A stretch of 35,202 nucleotides of DNA from Chara braunii (GCA_003427395.1 BFEA01000473.1:449397-484598), one strand, 5' to 3'; numbered from the stretch's first letter, positions 1 through 10,575 are shown. Program-made: numbers and translations. The notes: generated by a model from the sequence alone, not told the origin.

Positions 1-1232
1 ACGGTGGCCCGGCCCCACTCACCCGACAGTCCCCAGCGACCAGCGTAGCTTAGCTTCCCCAGCGTCGCTTCTGGGGTAACGGAGTCGCCGGGGGGGGGGT
101 CTATACAGTGCACTATCCCATATACCCCATCGGGTGCTCACTGGCACAGATAGCCGGACGGTGGCCGAAGAAAGTCACACTTCGCTAGCGGAGTGTGGGC
201 TAACTCACCTGCTGAATCGACCGCCCCTAGGGTGGGTGGTGCTAAGGCGCATGGCCTATGCTCGACTGTTTTGTGCTAAGCTGCTCCGTCTAGGCTCATG
301 CAGCCACTCTCCGTGTCCCAACGGGCGTGCTCACACTCAAACCCCTCGCAACAGACCTCGGTTGGCGGGTGGTGCATCTGCAGCCACCCCGCCACTCTAC
401 CGCTTCATAGGCTAACCACCCATCCGACTACATGCACGTCAAAACTCCTCGGTCCGTATTTCAACGATGGCGAAATAGGGGACTTTTGTTAGTATCCCAA
501 GTATGCAAGAACCCATAGGTCAACCCACCGGAGCGCCTGCTCGAGATCCTCGACCGCCGCGACGGCCTCCAAGCCTACCGCCGCGTCAGAGTCAAGGAAC
601 GCCGGAACAAAAATAATTAATACAACGACAATAAAAAGTTATTTGGAAATTTTTAGATATTAGAATACCGCAAACGAGAAGAGGGACTGCTAGTACCGCG
701 CTCACTCTGCCAGTGGTAAAACCAAGGGGGATAGCCTCGCAAGGCCCTTCGCGTCACTCTGATGTTCTCGCGTCGCCGCCGCTTGACCTCGATCCCTGAA
801 TCTCCTTGACGAAGGTCTGATACCGCAACCAATAGTGCAAGGCCCAAGTCTGGGCTTAGCTCCAACGGCCGTCTAATTAAACGGACACAGCACGACGCGC
901 CGAACTACCGAAACGCCTTCTGAAGTTACATTGTCGTCGATGCCGTCCTCGGCACATACGCATAGGTTACAGGCAGGTACAATAATCAGCAAGACATAAT
1001 CTTTTTAATCCCTATTTAATCAGAAGGAAAAAAATTTGGCTGGCGGTCACGCCGACTCTTCAGTCATGAGCAAATAAAAGGATCACGCGCGCCTCAAGTC
1101 CGCGCCTCACACTCCCTTTATTCTAGTTTACCACCAACCGCACAGACGAGGGACATTTTAAACTAAACTTATTTTTCTGTCGCTTGCAAAAACCTGGGCG
1201 GATATCCTTGTAAGGGTATTCACACCGACAAC
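1..1232. other. Leading segment without recognised gene
   Basis: No convincing coding region, RNA gene or repeat was found in this stretch. The short open frames have no recognisable motifs. The 600-1230 part is more AT-rich than what follows and ends abruptly where the LTR-family copy begins at 1233. The sequence just upstream of 1233 does not match the first ~100 bp of the fuller LTR copy at 25914. Confidence 0.5.
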
Positions 1233-1890
1233 GGGAATAGGGAAAGCGACGAGGGAAGGGCTTAGACCTCGCTTAAACTATGAATGCAGGATGGGTTGGA
1301 TGGTCGGATGCTTGGATGAGTGGTAGACGCCTGGATGTGGCTTGTAAGACTCTTGAATGCAATGCCTCTCTTGAATGCAATGCAAGCCCAGAAAGACTAA
1401 GGGCAGTCTTGGATAGGTGAATGCAATGCTAGTGGCTCAAGCAAAAAAAATATAGCGGCTAGGGGTCCGGGCGATGCCACCCCACCCCAAGGATGTCGTA
1501 GGGGCTGTCTTGAGCCACTAGACTTAGTGAAAAGGTGCGTGGCCCAATGTATGATGTTTGGCCTACGCATGATAAGAAGACAAATCTTCAGTAAACTCCC
1601 TGGACTGCTTGTGTATTGGAAGGAGCAATTGCCTGGTCAGACTTAATTGAATCAAGAAAACGCCACGAGTGACCAAAGAGTTACCGTCTTGACGCGAGAG
1701 CGGAGCTACATCCCCCAATGTAAAGCCCTCTCGCAAATGGCTCATCCCCATCCATCTCATAGCACTAGGTGGGGGTGCCCCTAGGACGAATGACCCGCGC
1801 CTTGAGCGTGAGCGCGGGCGGGTCGAGCCAAATGGGACCCGCAGTGGGGTCGACTAAGGCTCGAAAGTCCTTCAGGGTACGACCCCTACA
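1233..1890 (+). repeat. LTR-family copy 1, 5'-truncated (~660 bp)
   Basis: This segment matches 26018-26676 almost base for base. A by-eye alignment gives about 28 differences, mostly transitions. The shared block ends at the same word, CCCCTACA, in both places. The fuller copy starts TGT and ends ACA, the usual termini of a long terminal repeat. This copy lacks the first ~104 bp. Inside it, TTGAATGCAATG is repeated, and an inverted pair (TAGTGGCTCAAG near 1430, CTTGAGCCACTA near 1511) could fold. It may be the 5' LTR of a composite element whose 3' LTR is at 25914, or a separate fragment of the same family. Confidence 0.75.
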
Positions 1891-1894
1891 AAAA

Positions 1895-1910
1895 TGGTGG
1901 AGGTGTCGGG
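1895..1910 (+). other. Primer-binding-site-like word after LTR copy 1
   Basis: Four bases after the LTR end comes TGGTGGAGGTGTCGGG. Its reverse complement ends in CCA, has one discriminator base, a 7-base acceptor strand and a T-stem beginning with C, as a tRNA 3' end does. The donor tRNA was not recognised. The match to a real tRNA is untested. Confidence 0.35.
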
Positions 1911-3440
1911 TAATGGGTTAAACTGACCCTGACGATCTCGAGGGGGGCGCCCGACGCATGACCGTGTACATAATTGAAGAAAAGGAACGAGGACTTGTGT
2001 ATGTTCTACTCCTTTGAGTGAATCAGATCTGAGGGCGGCTGGGCGCATGGCAAGGTCAGGCCTGGAGGTATAAGATGCATGCTTGCGCACTTGATTAGCC
2101 ATCTCCTTTGGAGGTGACTCTAGTCCTCCTACTTTCGGGCTGATGTTCGTCAGACCGGGGAAGCCTTGGGCAAGCCGCAGGTCGACCCTTCCTCTTCGTG
2201 TGAAAGAAGGGCTCCGGCTACTTGGCAGGCGGTTGGGATTCCGGGCCAGTCCGGGCTCCATGCACCGCACTGAAATGTTTGAAGGAACCTCATATGAACA
2301 CAATGGGTAATCGAGAAGGAACAATCCCGCCCTATGAACGGACACACAATTAAAGATAAGGGGAATGAAGGGAGTTGCTAGACTCCAAGAAAACTAACTC
2401 ACCTTTGAAGATGCTCACGAAAAGGAACCAGGCATTATGAATGGAAGTTATGGGCGAGTGGCACGCACTGTCCTGAGAGAAGGGTAGGAAGCGCTGGGTG
2501 CACCACGGGAAAGACACTTGTGCTTTATGTGTCCCACTTGGGACTTGTGATTGCATGATGGGGATTTGAGCGTCCTGCCTTTCGGAAGGAAAGGAGGGGT
2601 CTGCACCGGCCACTGCGGGTTGCCAAATGTCGTTCTCTTTTTGCAGGCTGCCGTTTGTTCGTATGAGGGGGTCAGGCCGCCGAGCTTTCTAACGGGAGTT
2701 TGTCACGCCGGGTGCTTAGTAGCATCCTCGTCCGCGCGGTGACGGGCTTCGGCTCGATTGATCTGTCGGGCGGGGTGTGAAACGCTTCTTTAGGCAGGGC
2801 CTAGCCTGTGGACTGGCGAAGGGAGTACCGCTGCATGCGAGCAAAGACAGAGCCTCGGAGACGATTAGTAGCTTCTCGTAGTTTGGTTTGGGAAAGGTTG
2901 TTCCTTATCGAACCGATGGAAGTGAATGCCCGGATGGCTGACTTTTGTCCCTGTATTTAGGCACACGAGGTAACTCTCGGTGTCGGTATGGATGAGCAAA
3001 AGCGGCAATACGGGATGGGGTATTCTGGGCAAGAAGGTGAGGGCGATCCCCCACTGGAGTCTGGGTACCGCGCTTGCGACGGTTGAGCTGTGCTTGAGGT
3101 ACGGGATAAAACCCTGCCGATAGTACCAACGGAGAGACCACTTTTGGGGAAAGGCCGGTGAGGAGATGACCGACCTGTGTGCGACACTTGCCTACTTTGT
3201 CTTTTGTACCTTCCTCTGTAAAGTTTGCTTGAGAATGTTGGGGAGGGAACTGAGCCTCTAAGTCTATTCTCGCCGCCGCCTAAGTCCGCACGAGTGAGAG
3301 AACATGAAGATAAGGCTGGATATGAGTCGGAAGGAAATGGAAATAAGAAAAAGGAATGCGGACTAAGGGTGATTGATAGAGGGTATGACAGGGCAGCGAC
3401 GTTTGGGAAAAGGGTAGGAAATGTCGGGGGGAACCCGGGT
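1911..3440. other. Leader-like stretch without recognised gene
   Basis: This lies between LTR copy 1 and the four-unit array. A minus-strand open frame (1872-2345) and several short frames exist but carry no recognisable domain, and one of them runs into the LTR. A plus-strand frame at 3225-3467 runs toward the first unit of the array in another frame and may be remains of upstream coding sequence. Confidence 0.4.
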
Positions 3441-3540
3441 GAGGGGATGAAAATGATTCTTATCTAGGAGGGAGACAATCTGACCATGAGGGGCTGTGTG
3501 GTGCTCTCATGTGGAAACAGGACGGGGGCCGGGAAAACGA

Positions 3541-4354
3541 GATGGCGCGATGGTTGTCGCCTCCTGTTTACTCTAGTGGTCCGGAAATACCCATAGATGT
3601 AAGGGAAGGGTTATCTGTCGTCCTCCCGGAAGACGGAACATGGACGGACCTGGAGCCAGCCTATGAAACGGTGATGCTGGATGAAAAGGACGCGTTCCTT
3701 TGGATAAAGACGATCTAGACTAAGGTCAGCCTGACGAGACTCTCAGCTAGCCTGATGGACTTAGAATTCCAGGGAACGGTGAAAGCCCGAGGGTGGGTCT
3801 ATCTATCCCAGGAGATGGAGAGTGCCGTGATAATAGGATTGATATTGGGCATGGAACCGACACAGTTGTTTAGACAAGTGGAACGGGAAGTGATATGGGC
3901 GGCTTGTCAGCGGGCAGAAATGGAAATGGACAACATGGAGATGCGAGTGGAACTCGGGGATAGGGGAAACATGAGACGCCCCCTTAGGACAATGAGGTGT
4001 GCGCTACCCCTGTTTCTGGTGGATGCGGTTTTCGGGACCAGGGATAGGCTGGAACGGATATGCCGGTCGATGACACGCCTGAGGCTGTACCAGTGCGCTC
4101 GACAGGATTTCTTTAGACTGTCGGTGGAAGTGGGGCCGTTCGAGGGAAACTAGGCGGATGAACTAGTCGAGGTATTAAACCTCCTCAGTGCGGATGAAGT
4201 CTTTGTCTCTAGCCCAGTGCATTGGCAGATAATCTATCGGAATGTGGCGGCGGGTGAAACCTTTTTAGAAGGACTGAAAGAGCTGTTCTCAGACGGGAAG
4301 GAGGATTTCAGCGATGATGAGGATGGGGGTGAGGTAGAGGACTGGGATTTCTAA
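3541..4354 (+). pseudogene. Array unit 1: decayed copy of unrecognised ~270-residue protein
   Basis: One reading frame runs from ATG 3541 (Met-Ala-Arg-Trp) to TAA 4352 with two internal TAG stops, at 3716 and 4151. The frame is open further upstream, so the start is chosen by analogy with units 2 and 3, which also begin Met-Ala-Arg. It aligns with the other three units: a Val-Tyr-Leu-Ser block, a Leu-Pro-Leu-Phe-Leu-Val-Asp segment, Phe-Phe-Arg-Leu-Ser, Gly-Pro-Phe-Glu-Gly-Asn, and a C-terminal Arg-Asn-Val-Ala-Ala-Gly then Leu-Lys-Glu-Leu-Phe. The second stop sits where unit 4 has CAG (Gln), so it is most simply a C-to-T change. The C-terminus is strongly acidic. No known family was recognised. 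Confidence 0.65.
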
Positions 4355-4412
4355 AAAGAGAAGAGGGGACTTATCCAAGAATCGGTTGTCGACTATGTGC
4401 AGGTAGGAAGCG

Positions 4413-5168
4413 ATGGCCAGGGAACGCGAGCTGTGGGACTGCACACCCAAAGGATGGGAACCGAGACTGATTGGAGTGGGAGTAGAAATATTCATACCGG
4501 CAGATCATGAATGGAGAGGGACCACGTGTGACTGGGTAGGGTCTGAGATTGTGCCCGACCTATCGTACCTATGGATAGAACGTGTCTGGAACCGGCTAAG
4601 GGAAGAGGAAGGATGAGAGGAGATTGCGGAAGGAAGAGTGGAATCAGTCGGGATGGTCGTTCTGTCAGAACAAGGTTGGCACCTGTTTTGCACGACGCTC
4701 GCAGTAGGGCAAAACCCGATGTGGCTTTTAGGGGATGCTGAGGCGAAGGCTCGACGGGCGGGCGAGAGGTTTGCCAACAAAGGTTGGGATGTGGTAAGTA
4801 GTAGAGTCGTGATGGGAGGATGGAAGGAATTTAGCCCCCCCTGCCAATGAGTTAAGACCTGGGTACCCGAATTCGTAGTAAATTGGTTTGGGGGTTTCGA
4901 CCATGTTGAGGAAGTAACCAGCACTATGGGGCGGGTGGACGTCAACTGCGCTTGGCTGACGGAAGAATTCTATAAGACGTCCCTGAAATTTAGGCCCTTC
5001 CATGGCGATAGAGCCTTGGAGGTCCTCATCATTTTGGATATCGAACAGAATGACCGGTTGGAGGTGGCCCCGGAAACCAGGGAGGCTATAATCTGCCGCG
5101 AGGTAGCTGCGACGCCCTGCTATGTAGATGATGTATTTAAGTTGTTCGAGGTACTGTGGTTTGACTAA
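4413..5168 (+). pseudogene. Array unit 2: decayed copy of the same unrecognised protein
   Basis: One frame runs from ATG 4413 (Met-Ala-Arg-Glu) to TAA 5166 with two internal TGA stops, at 4614 and 4848. An in-frame TAG at 4404 lies just upstream, so this ATG is the natural start. Shared blocks in order are Glu-Trp...Asp-Trp-Val-Gly near residue 30, Leu-Ser-Glu-Gln-Gly-Trp-His near 85, Val-Pro-Glu-Phe-Val-Val near 150, Phe-Tyr-Lys-Thr-Ser and Arg-Pro-Phe-His-Gly-Asp near 190, and Arg-Glu-Val-Ala-Ala then Tyr-Val-Asp-Asp-Val at the end. The spacing from unit 1 is only 58 bp. It may be a gene array, or domains of one ancient polyprotein. Function unknown. Confidence 0.65.
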
Positions 5169-5192
5169 GAGCAGAAAAGGCTATGGGGCCAG

Positions 5193-5245
5193 GTAAGTAT
5201 GGGAGAATTGCTAAGACAAGGGAATGGAATGTCTGGCCATTGTAG
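5193..5245 (+). other. Candidate 53-nt intron between units 2 and 3
   Basis: CAG|GTAAGT is a full-strength eukaryotic donor, followed by a possible branch site (TTGCTAAG) and the acceptor CCATTGTAG|GG. The same arrangement, with a 57-nt interval, recurs before unit 4. This is inference from consensus only. Confidence 0.35.
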
Positions 5246-5290
5246 GGTTCGGTGCGAATTGTGGGCTAGGAGACCAAGGACGAGCACGCG

Positions 5291-6064
5291 ATGGCACGAA
5301 GGAGGACGTTTCTTGAAGATCGCCCCTTAGGCATTGAGCCACCTAGGGAAGTAGAGGGTGGGATAGAAGTTAGTCTGCCGGCCGTGAGCGAAGGATGGCA
5401 CCCGGTGGCGGATTGGGTCGGGGTTGAGCTTATGGAAAATATGGTTTACTTGGTAACGAGAGTCGAGTGGCATGCGGATGAGCATGAGGAGTGGAACCCG
5501 GACCCGCGGGGGCATGTGCGTGCAGACGGACGATTGTATGTGTCCGAGGATGGGTGACGCGAGTTCGGGGTTTTGTTGGCATCAGGAGAAGATTCATTGA
5601 GTATGTTCGAAGGGGCATGGCAGTTAGTATGGGGGGCGAGATTTGAGTTCGCAGATCCGGGAATTGATGACGTAACGACAGACCTCAGGGTAGCTAGGGC
5701 CGGAAGTTTTGAATTGCCTAGCGAAAACATTCGGATGAGGCTGCCGCACTTTCTGCTGGAAAGGCTAGGCGGACTGGAGCTTGTCAGACGGGCAGTTGCT
5801 GACCTCGCTAGTTTGACATACGAAGACACGATGGTACACTGAGAATACTATCGGGCCTTCCTAGAGCTGGTGCCGTTTAGCGGAGAACAGAAGTATGAGG
5901 TGCTGAGAATCTTGCACACCGTGTTTACCACTAGACCAAGGGCTCCGGTTGTAGGCAGTGAGGTTCTGTGGGGCGTCGTCCAACGGGAAATAAGTCGGGG
6001 GATGGCGTACGTAGACGACTTACATCGATTGTATGAGCCGATGGAGGTAGGAACAGGCCGATAG
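5291..6064 (+). pseudogene. Array unit 3: decayed copy of the same unrecognised protein
   Basis: One frame runs from ATG 5291 (Met-Ala-Arg-Arg) to TAG 6062, broken by TGA at 5555 and 5840. The first stop falls in the block that reads Gly-Trp-His in units 2 and 4. Here it is Gly-stop-Arg, so TGG to TGA explains it. Preserved blocks are Trp-His-Pro-Val-Ala-Asp-Trp-Val-Gly near residue 37, Leu-Pro-His-Phe-Leu-Leu-Glu, Tyr-Tyr-Arg-Ala-Phe, Val-Pro-Phe-Ser-Gly-Glu, and Arg-Glu-Ile-Ser-Arg-Gly-Met-Ala-Tyr-Val-Asp-Asp-Leu. It sits 122 bp after unit 2, downstream of the candidate intron. No family recognised; soluble-looking, with no membrane segment. Confidence 0.65.
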
Positions 6065-6128
6065 AAGAGGCAAGGAAGGGGATGGAGAGGAAAGGAAGCG
6101 TCAAGCTAAGGACCAGGGAGTCGCTCAG

Positions 6129-6185
6129 GTAAGGATCGAAGAATAAATGAAATAAGCAAACTCGCTTGCTGTTTAAACTGTGTAG
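6129..6185 (+). other. Candidate 57-nt intron between units 3 and 4
   Basis: CAG|GTAAGG donor and an AAACTGTGTAG|GGG acceptor lie in the spacer at the position equivalent to the 53-nt candidate before unit 3. The recurrence is the main support. Confidence 0.35.
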
Positions 6186-6213
6186 GGGACCACTAAATCG
6201 AAATGGTGATGAG

Positions 6214-6988
6214 ATGCGCCCGGATGTCGCGACGGCCCACGCACCCCCGGCCCCCCACGGAAAGCGGAGACGGATGGGAGGTATCGCTCCCAGCAAGCTA
6301 CAGGGTCTGAGGGATCGATACCGAATGGAGAGCCGTAACCTTGGGAAGGGACCAGGCGTTCATGATGGTGGAATGCTTGTGGGATGGTATGAGGATTAAT
6401 AGAGGACCCGGGGACGATCTATACACGGATCTTAGGGTGATAGGGACTGTATACCTACCGGAGCTTGGGTGGCACATGCTAGGAACGGAGTTGACACTTG
6501 GGCATGGGCTGTTACCGATCTTCTAGAGGGCTACTAGGATATTGAACCGAGTAGGCCAGGAAGTGCGGGAAAGAAGGAACGTGGGATTGAGAACCCGGGT
6601 GGAGGTAGGAGGTTGGCGAGAGTTTAAGGCCCCAATGACAGGGTTGAGATGTCGAATGCCTCGCTTCATGGTAGACCTGGTATTCGGCACCCTCCCAAGG
6701 GCAAAGGATTTGGTGGACTCGACCCTGGTCTGGATCCACCACTTCCGGCCGCAGACAACGGGCATGTTCTATGATGTGTCGGTTAGACATGGGCCGTTTT
6801 GGGGGAATCAGGCTTGGGAATTGCTTGAACTCATCGAAATCTTGATATTCGGATTGCCCCGCTTGTCGTTTGAGGAATACGAGCCAATAATCGTCAGGGA
6901 AATAGAGATGGGAGAAAATTACCTTGTCGGGTTGGCTGACTTGTTCGAGGAACCAGACGGACATGGCAGGCTTGAGGGACTAGCGTAA
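6214..6988 (+). pseudogene. Array unit 4: decayed copy of the same unrecognised protein
   Basis: Likely start ATG 6214 (Met-Arg-Pro). The N-terminal part is in another frame from the rest, so a frameshift near 6300 is inferred. From about 6311 one frame continues to TAA 6986 with one TAG at 6524. The C-terminal 148 residues are uninterrupted and are the best-preserved copy of the domain: Val-Gly-Gly-Trp-Arg-Glu-Phe, Cys-Arg-Met-Pro-Arg-Phe-Met-Val-Asp, Phe-Tyr-Asp-Val-Ser-Val, Gly-Pro-Phe-Trp-Gly-Asn-Gln-Ala, Ile-Val-Arg-Glu-Ile-Glu-Met-Gly, Asp-Leu-Phe-Glu-Glu. The Gln codon here (CAG) aligns with the TAG in unit 1. The gag gene of a Ty3-like element starts about 450 bp downstream on the same strand. 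Confidence 0.65.
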
Positions 6989-7443
6989 GAAAAGGCGCCA
7001 GGGGGAAGATGAGAAAATTAAAGGATAGGTATTAAGATGAGAAAGTACCCATCTGCACGAGGGGGGGCACTGGTTGGAGTTCCGCCCTACCTGACGATGC
7101 AACAGGAAGGAACTAGAAAGACCACCCGCACTAGGAACGCCGGGGCATTTGGGTGTCAGAAAGCCGAAAGGGCTATCCTCAAAGGGAAGGCCACTGGGCT
7201 CAAACACCGCCCTAAGAGCTGAGGCACGGCGACGACAAAATGCCAGACCTTGGCAGCAAGTCCTCCTGTGGAAGAAAATCTAAATAATGTCCTGTGAAAG
7301 AAAAGTCAGGAGTGTCGTCCCGACTTATGAAAGGCGGAAAAAGGCATGGAAACAACCGGGTTTTAGGGCTGGAACTAGGGAAGCCATGAACAACCGGCCA
7401 TTTTTCGCAAAAAAAAAAATTCTTGTGCAGGATAGGTAAAGAA
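6989..7443 (+). other. Spacer between the array and gag
   Basis: A 61-codon basic open frame (7037-7222) continues in the same frame as unit 4 but has no recognisable motif. Just before gag, an A11 run and TTCTTGTGCAG|GA look like a 3' splice acceptor. Nothing else seen. Confidence 0.35.
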
Positions 7444-8672
7444 ATGGTGTCGCAAGAACAAGACGACAACCAGCAGAGTAGAGGGAGTCAAGGTACGAAT
7501 GGGGACGAGGAACAGAACGAGGGGTCGGATCAGGAATCAGCAAAGCCAGAATGGGCCAGAGAAGAAGGGAAGGGCCTCTCCACAGGGGAAAGTTCAGGAA
7601 AAGTTGGGGGTAGCAAAAGGGGACCGCAGGAGAATAGGGAAGGGGGGGACGACGAAAAGGGGAATCCTCGGAACTCCGGAGGAACCACGCCCAAGAAAAC
7701 GAAAGTATCGGATGCACGCCGCAAATTGGTAGAAATAGAAAGGCGGACCGCAGAATGCAAGGCGAGACTTATTGAACAAATGATGGCTGGGAATGAAGAG
7801 GATCCCAGGGGGAAAGGTCACGAGAGGGACGCAGGACCAGTCAGGGCGAAACCAGGTACAGAGCAAAAGATAACAGCCATACACCCAGCAAGAAGGGGAA
7901 GGAAAAGGGGGACTCCCCGACTATAGAGGCAGAAAAGGCCACGACCCCGCCGACTATTGACAGCGGCGCTAGTCGTCTGCCCACCACGCCCAAAGCAACA
8001 AAGGGATGTGATGGACTCTGGAGTCTCAGAGAGAGGGTGTTAGGCTGGTTTGATCCGGAGGGGACACCGAAAACCGGGGAAAAGCACAAGGAAGGCAGGG
8101 AAGGAGAGGGGAATAGTGCGGTTGGTGAGGCGGGTAGCTCTGAAGGGGGACTTAAAAGGATAGTAGCCACCCTCACCCGGGCTATGAATAAGAATCAGGG
8201 GTATCTCGCAGACGCAAAGAAAAAACTCACTTTCGATGGGGCAAACATCACGGAATTCCTGATAGATTACGAGAACCTGACAGCCTTACTGAAATGGACT
8301 GAGGAAGAAAAGATGGACCACCTAGGGCAGCACGTATCGTTGAGCTTAGGAAGGGACATTATGACTATCGTCTCCTCTAGTGGATCCTGGAAGGAAACCC
8401 GGAATAAGATGATGAGAAAGTACCTGAAGGCCGAAAAAATGACGACAGAGGCTGAATTGGCGGCAGTCCAAAGGAAAAACTATGCAACTTACAACGATTT
8501 TCTGAGGGCGTTCACTCTAGTGGCACTACGAATCCCCGGGGTAACGGATCGTATAATGAGCAAGTACTTCCTTAGGCAGTTCTCCGAGTTCGACAAAGAT
8601 AAGATCCTATCGGCCTACCAGCAGACCAGTAAGTTCGAATACACAAGGGATGTGGATTTCTCAATACGGTAA
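7444..8672 (+). pseudogene. gag: Ty3/gypsy element 1: gag, N-terminal region and capsid
   Basis: Gag would form the virus-like particle of the retrotransposon. The start chosen is ATG 7444, just after an acceptor-like TGTGCAG. The first ~160 residues (7444-7926) are hydrophilic, rich in Glu, Gly, Lys and Arg, with a short coiled-coil-like stretch (Lys-Leu-Val-Glu-Ile-Glu-Arg-Arg). A frameshift near 7920 moves the product to the frame used to 8672. The capsid part starts near 8230 with Phe-Asp-Gly-Ala-Asn-Ile-Thr-Glu-Phe-Leu, followed by Asp-His-Leu-Gly-Gln-His-Val and Arg-Lys-Tyr-Leu, as in retrotransposon gag families. Identification rests on these motifs and on the zinc knuckle, protease and RT that follow. 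Confidence 0.75.
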
Positions 8673-8710
8673 CAGATCTTGCAGAGAAGACAGTATGTGA
8701 GACCCTGACC

Positions 8711-9354
8711 TTGCTTAGTAAGGAAGGGAAGGTTATAGACCTGACCGAGAAAACGGGGGATAAGGTCAAGAAGGGCATAGAGAGTCTGCACGAACGAGTG
8801 CACGGGGTTGACAGCAAGATGGAAATAGTGGAAAATGCGTTGTTAGTAATGCAGGCGCAAGTGTCCAGACCCACCCTCCCGCCCAAGAGGCTGTAGTTCC
8901 GGCAGCCGTAGCTAATCGGGGATTTGGCAGGAGAGATCTGGCCAACGAACGATGCAGGTACTGCACAATGGTCGGACATCTCGTGAGGGTTTGCCCAATA
9001 CTTAATCACGATATTGAGTGGCAGAGGTGCAGCAGGTCCCACAAAGGCGAGATTCTCGGACCCCAGGGGAAGCGTGTAAATTGGAACTCGCCAGGAGGGA
9101 TGCGGCGGGCCGTCATCCTTCTGAATAACTTAGAGATAGCTGTCGTAGAAGCAGAGCCGGTAGCCGACATTGTCTTGGACCAACCAAGGGGACGTGGACC
9201 ACAGGCCAATTTTATCCTAGAAGGCAATGGGCAGGATAGGGTAAATATCACCACTCGTCGGGCCGGCGAAGAAAAGAAGCTTATTCAAGATACAATAATG
9301 GAAAAACTCGCAGGGACTAGCGCAGACCAGCAAGAGACCGAAGTCGGGGAATAA
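8711..9354 (+). pseudogene. gag: Ty3/gypsy element 1: gag C-terminus with CCHC zinc knuckle
   Basis: A helical, charged segment in one frame (8711-8896) is followed, after a frameshift in a Pro-rich linker near 8880, by a nucleocapsid segment. There the window codes Cys-Arg-Tyr-Cys...Gly-His...Val-Cys at 8953-8994, an exact CX2CX4HX4C knuckle of the type that binds the element's RNA. The frame stays open to TAA 9352. The part after the knuckle has no recognised domain and leads toward the protease. Confidence 0.75.
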
Positions 9355-9463
9355 GAGAAGGTCTATGGGAAAGCAAGGGAGGAGGAATCGGTAGACAAAG
9401 TTACGGCAGCAAAGAAGAAGTTCAGGTATCAAATTTCAATCCGGACTTCGCTTGAAATTGATG

Positions 9464-9483
9464 ACACCCTGAGACACCCTGAG
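9464..9483 (+). repeat. 10-bp tandem duplication that shifts the gag-protease frame
   Basis: ACACCCTGAG occurs twice in a row. Reading through one copy only would keep the frame open (Asp-Asp-Thr-Leu-Ser-Lys-Leu-Leu). With both copies the frame meets TAA at once. This makes a recent slippage duplication, or an assembly error, the simplest explanation. Confidence 0.7.
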
Positions 9484-9494
9484 TAAGCTGTTGG

Positions 9495-10575
9495 TTGCAG
9501 GAGCAAGAGACGGAAGAGGCAGAGGCACCCCAAGGCGTTTCCAACCTCCAAAGAATTCCCGGGGATCTGGACGACTTCGAGAAAGTTTTTGTGGACATCC
9601 GCCTAAGCCTACCGGATCGTGAAGGTGGCGAAGTCATGAGGGCGCCAACCGGGACAAAGCTTAGCTTCTATGCATTACCTGTAGGGAAACTTAAAGTCCA
9701 AATCGGAACTCATCACGGATGGCGGTGCAGAAATCACCCTCATACGACGAGATTTTGCAACAGTCACGGGGTGCACGGTAAACAAGGAAGTAGCAGGGAG
9801 TATCCGGGGAGCCGGCGGTGAAATCCCTTTCACAGAGTATGTCACCAAATGTGCAGTCAAGGTGGGAATCCGGGAATCCACTTGGTCCTTTCAGGGGATG
9901 ACCATGATGGAAGAAATGAATTATGACATAATCCTCAGGAGACTGTGGCGCGCCAATGTAGAAATGATAGGAATGCATCTGCATGACGGCGCATACATGG
10001 TAGATATAAAGGACCCTATGACCGGCCGCGAAGAACTCCTCCGACTTCTTGGGACTGGAGGGGACCCTCCAAAGGGCAAACTGGCAACCTGGTTGCCAAC
10101 ATTCGAAGAGAGTGCGCGGAAGGGGGCATTCGCACGGATGGAAGGTATGAGGGAGAGAGTAGAAATCATGATTCAGGAGGCCTTCAACAAAAAGGAGTGG
10201 ATCAAAATGGGCCTGCCTCTGAAGAAAAGGAGGCAAGAGGACGAGGTCCTTGGGGTTATGGTCGCAGAAAAAAAGTCGGAAGTTGAACTTGGGACCAGCC
10301 TGCCCAAGGTGAAGGAATGCTAGAAGGAAATGTCAGAAGTAGTCTTTGAAGTCCCAGACTTGCTACAGCTTATCAAAGCTATTAGATATCACAAAGTTGG
10401 GGTAGACCCGATAACACTTGCCAAGTTCGAGGATGAGGTCCGAAAGGGCTATTGCCTGAATGGAAAGATAGTTAGTATCCAGCCCCGCATCATGGGGGTA
10501 GCAAGGTCAATCCCGACCGTTCATTTTTTAGGAGAACGATCCCAAAAGGCAGTCTGCGAAAGTACAAACCCGTAG
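9495..10575 (+). pseudogene. Ty3/gypsy element 1: protease and protease-RT linker
   Basis: The aspartic protease cuts the polyprotein. Its upstream strand (Gly-Lys-Leu-Lys-Val-Gln-Ile-Gly-Thr) is in the frame ending 9821. After a frameshift near 9700 the active-site strand Leu-Ile-Thr-Asp-Gly-Gly-Ala-Glu-Ile begins at about 9709, with the catalytic Asp codon at 9718. The usual motif is Asp-(Ser/Thr)-Gly-Ala, so Gly replaces Ser/Thr here. The frame runs on to TAG 10321 and, past that single stop, to 10575, covering the linker to RT. Two or more frameshifts and one internal stop make it non-functional. Confidence 0.65.

Noticed and set aside
1840-1890. Pol III B-box-like word (GGCTCGAAAGTCC) in the LTR, considered as a tRNA gene or SINE
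   Set aside because: No A box at proper distance and no cloverleaf. It occurs in both LTR copies as part of the LTR.
1872-2345. 157-residue minus-strand open frame
   Set aside because: No domain or biased composition, and its end lies in the LTR repeat. The plus strand explains the context better.
9495-9821. Separate 108-residue gene between gag and RT
   Set aside because: It fits as the N-terminal protease strand plus out-of-frame continuation. The real active site is in the neighbouring frame.
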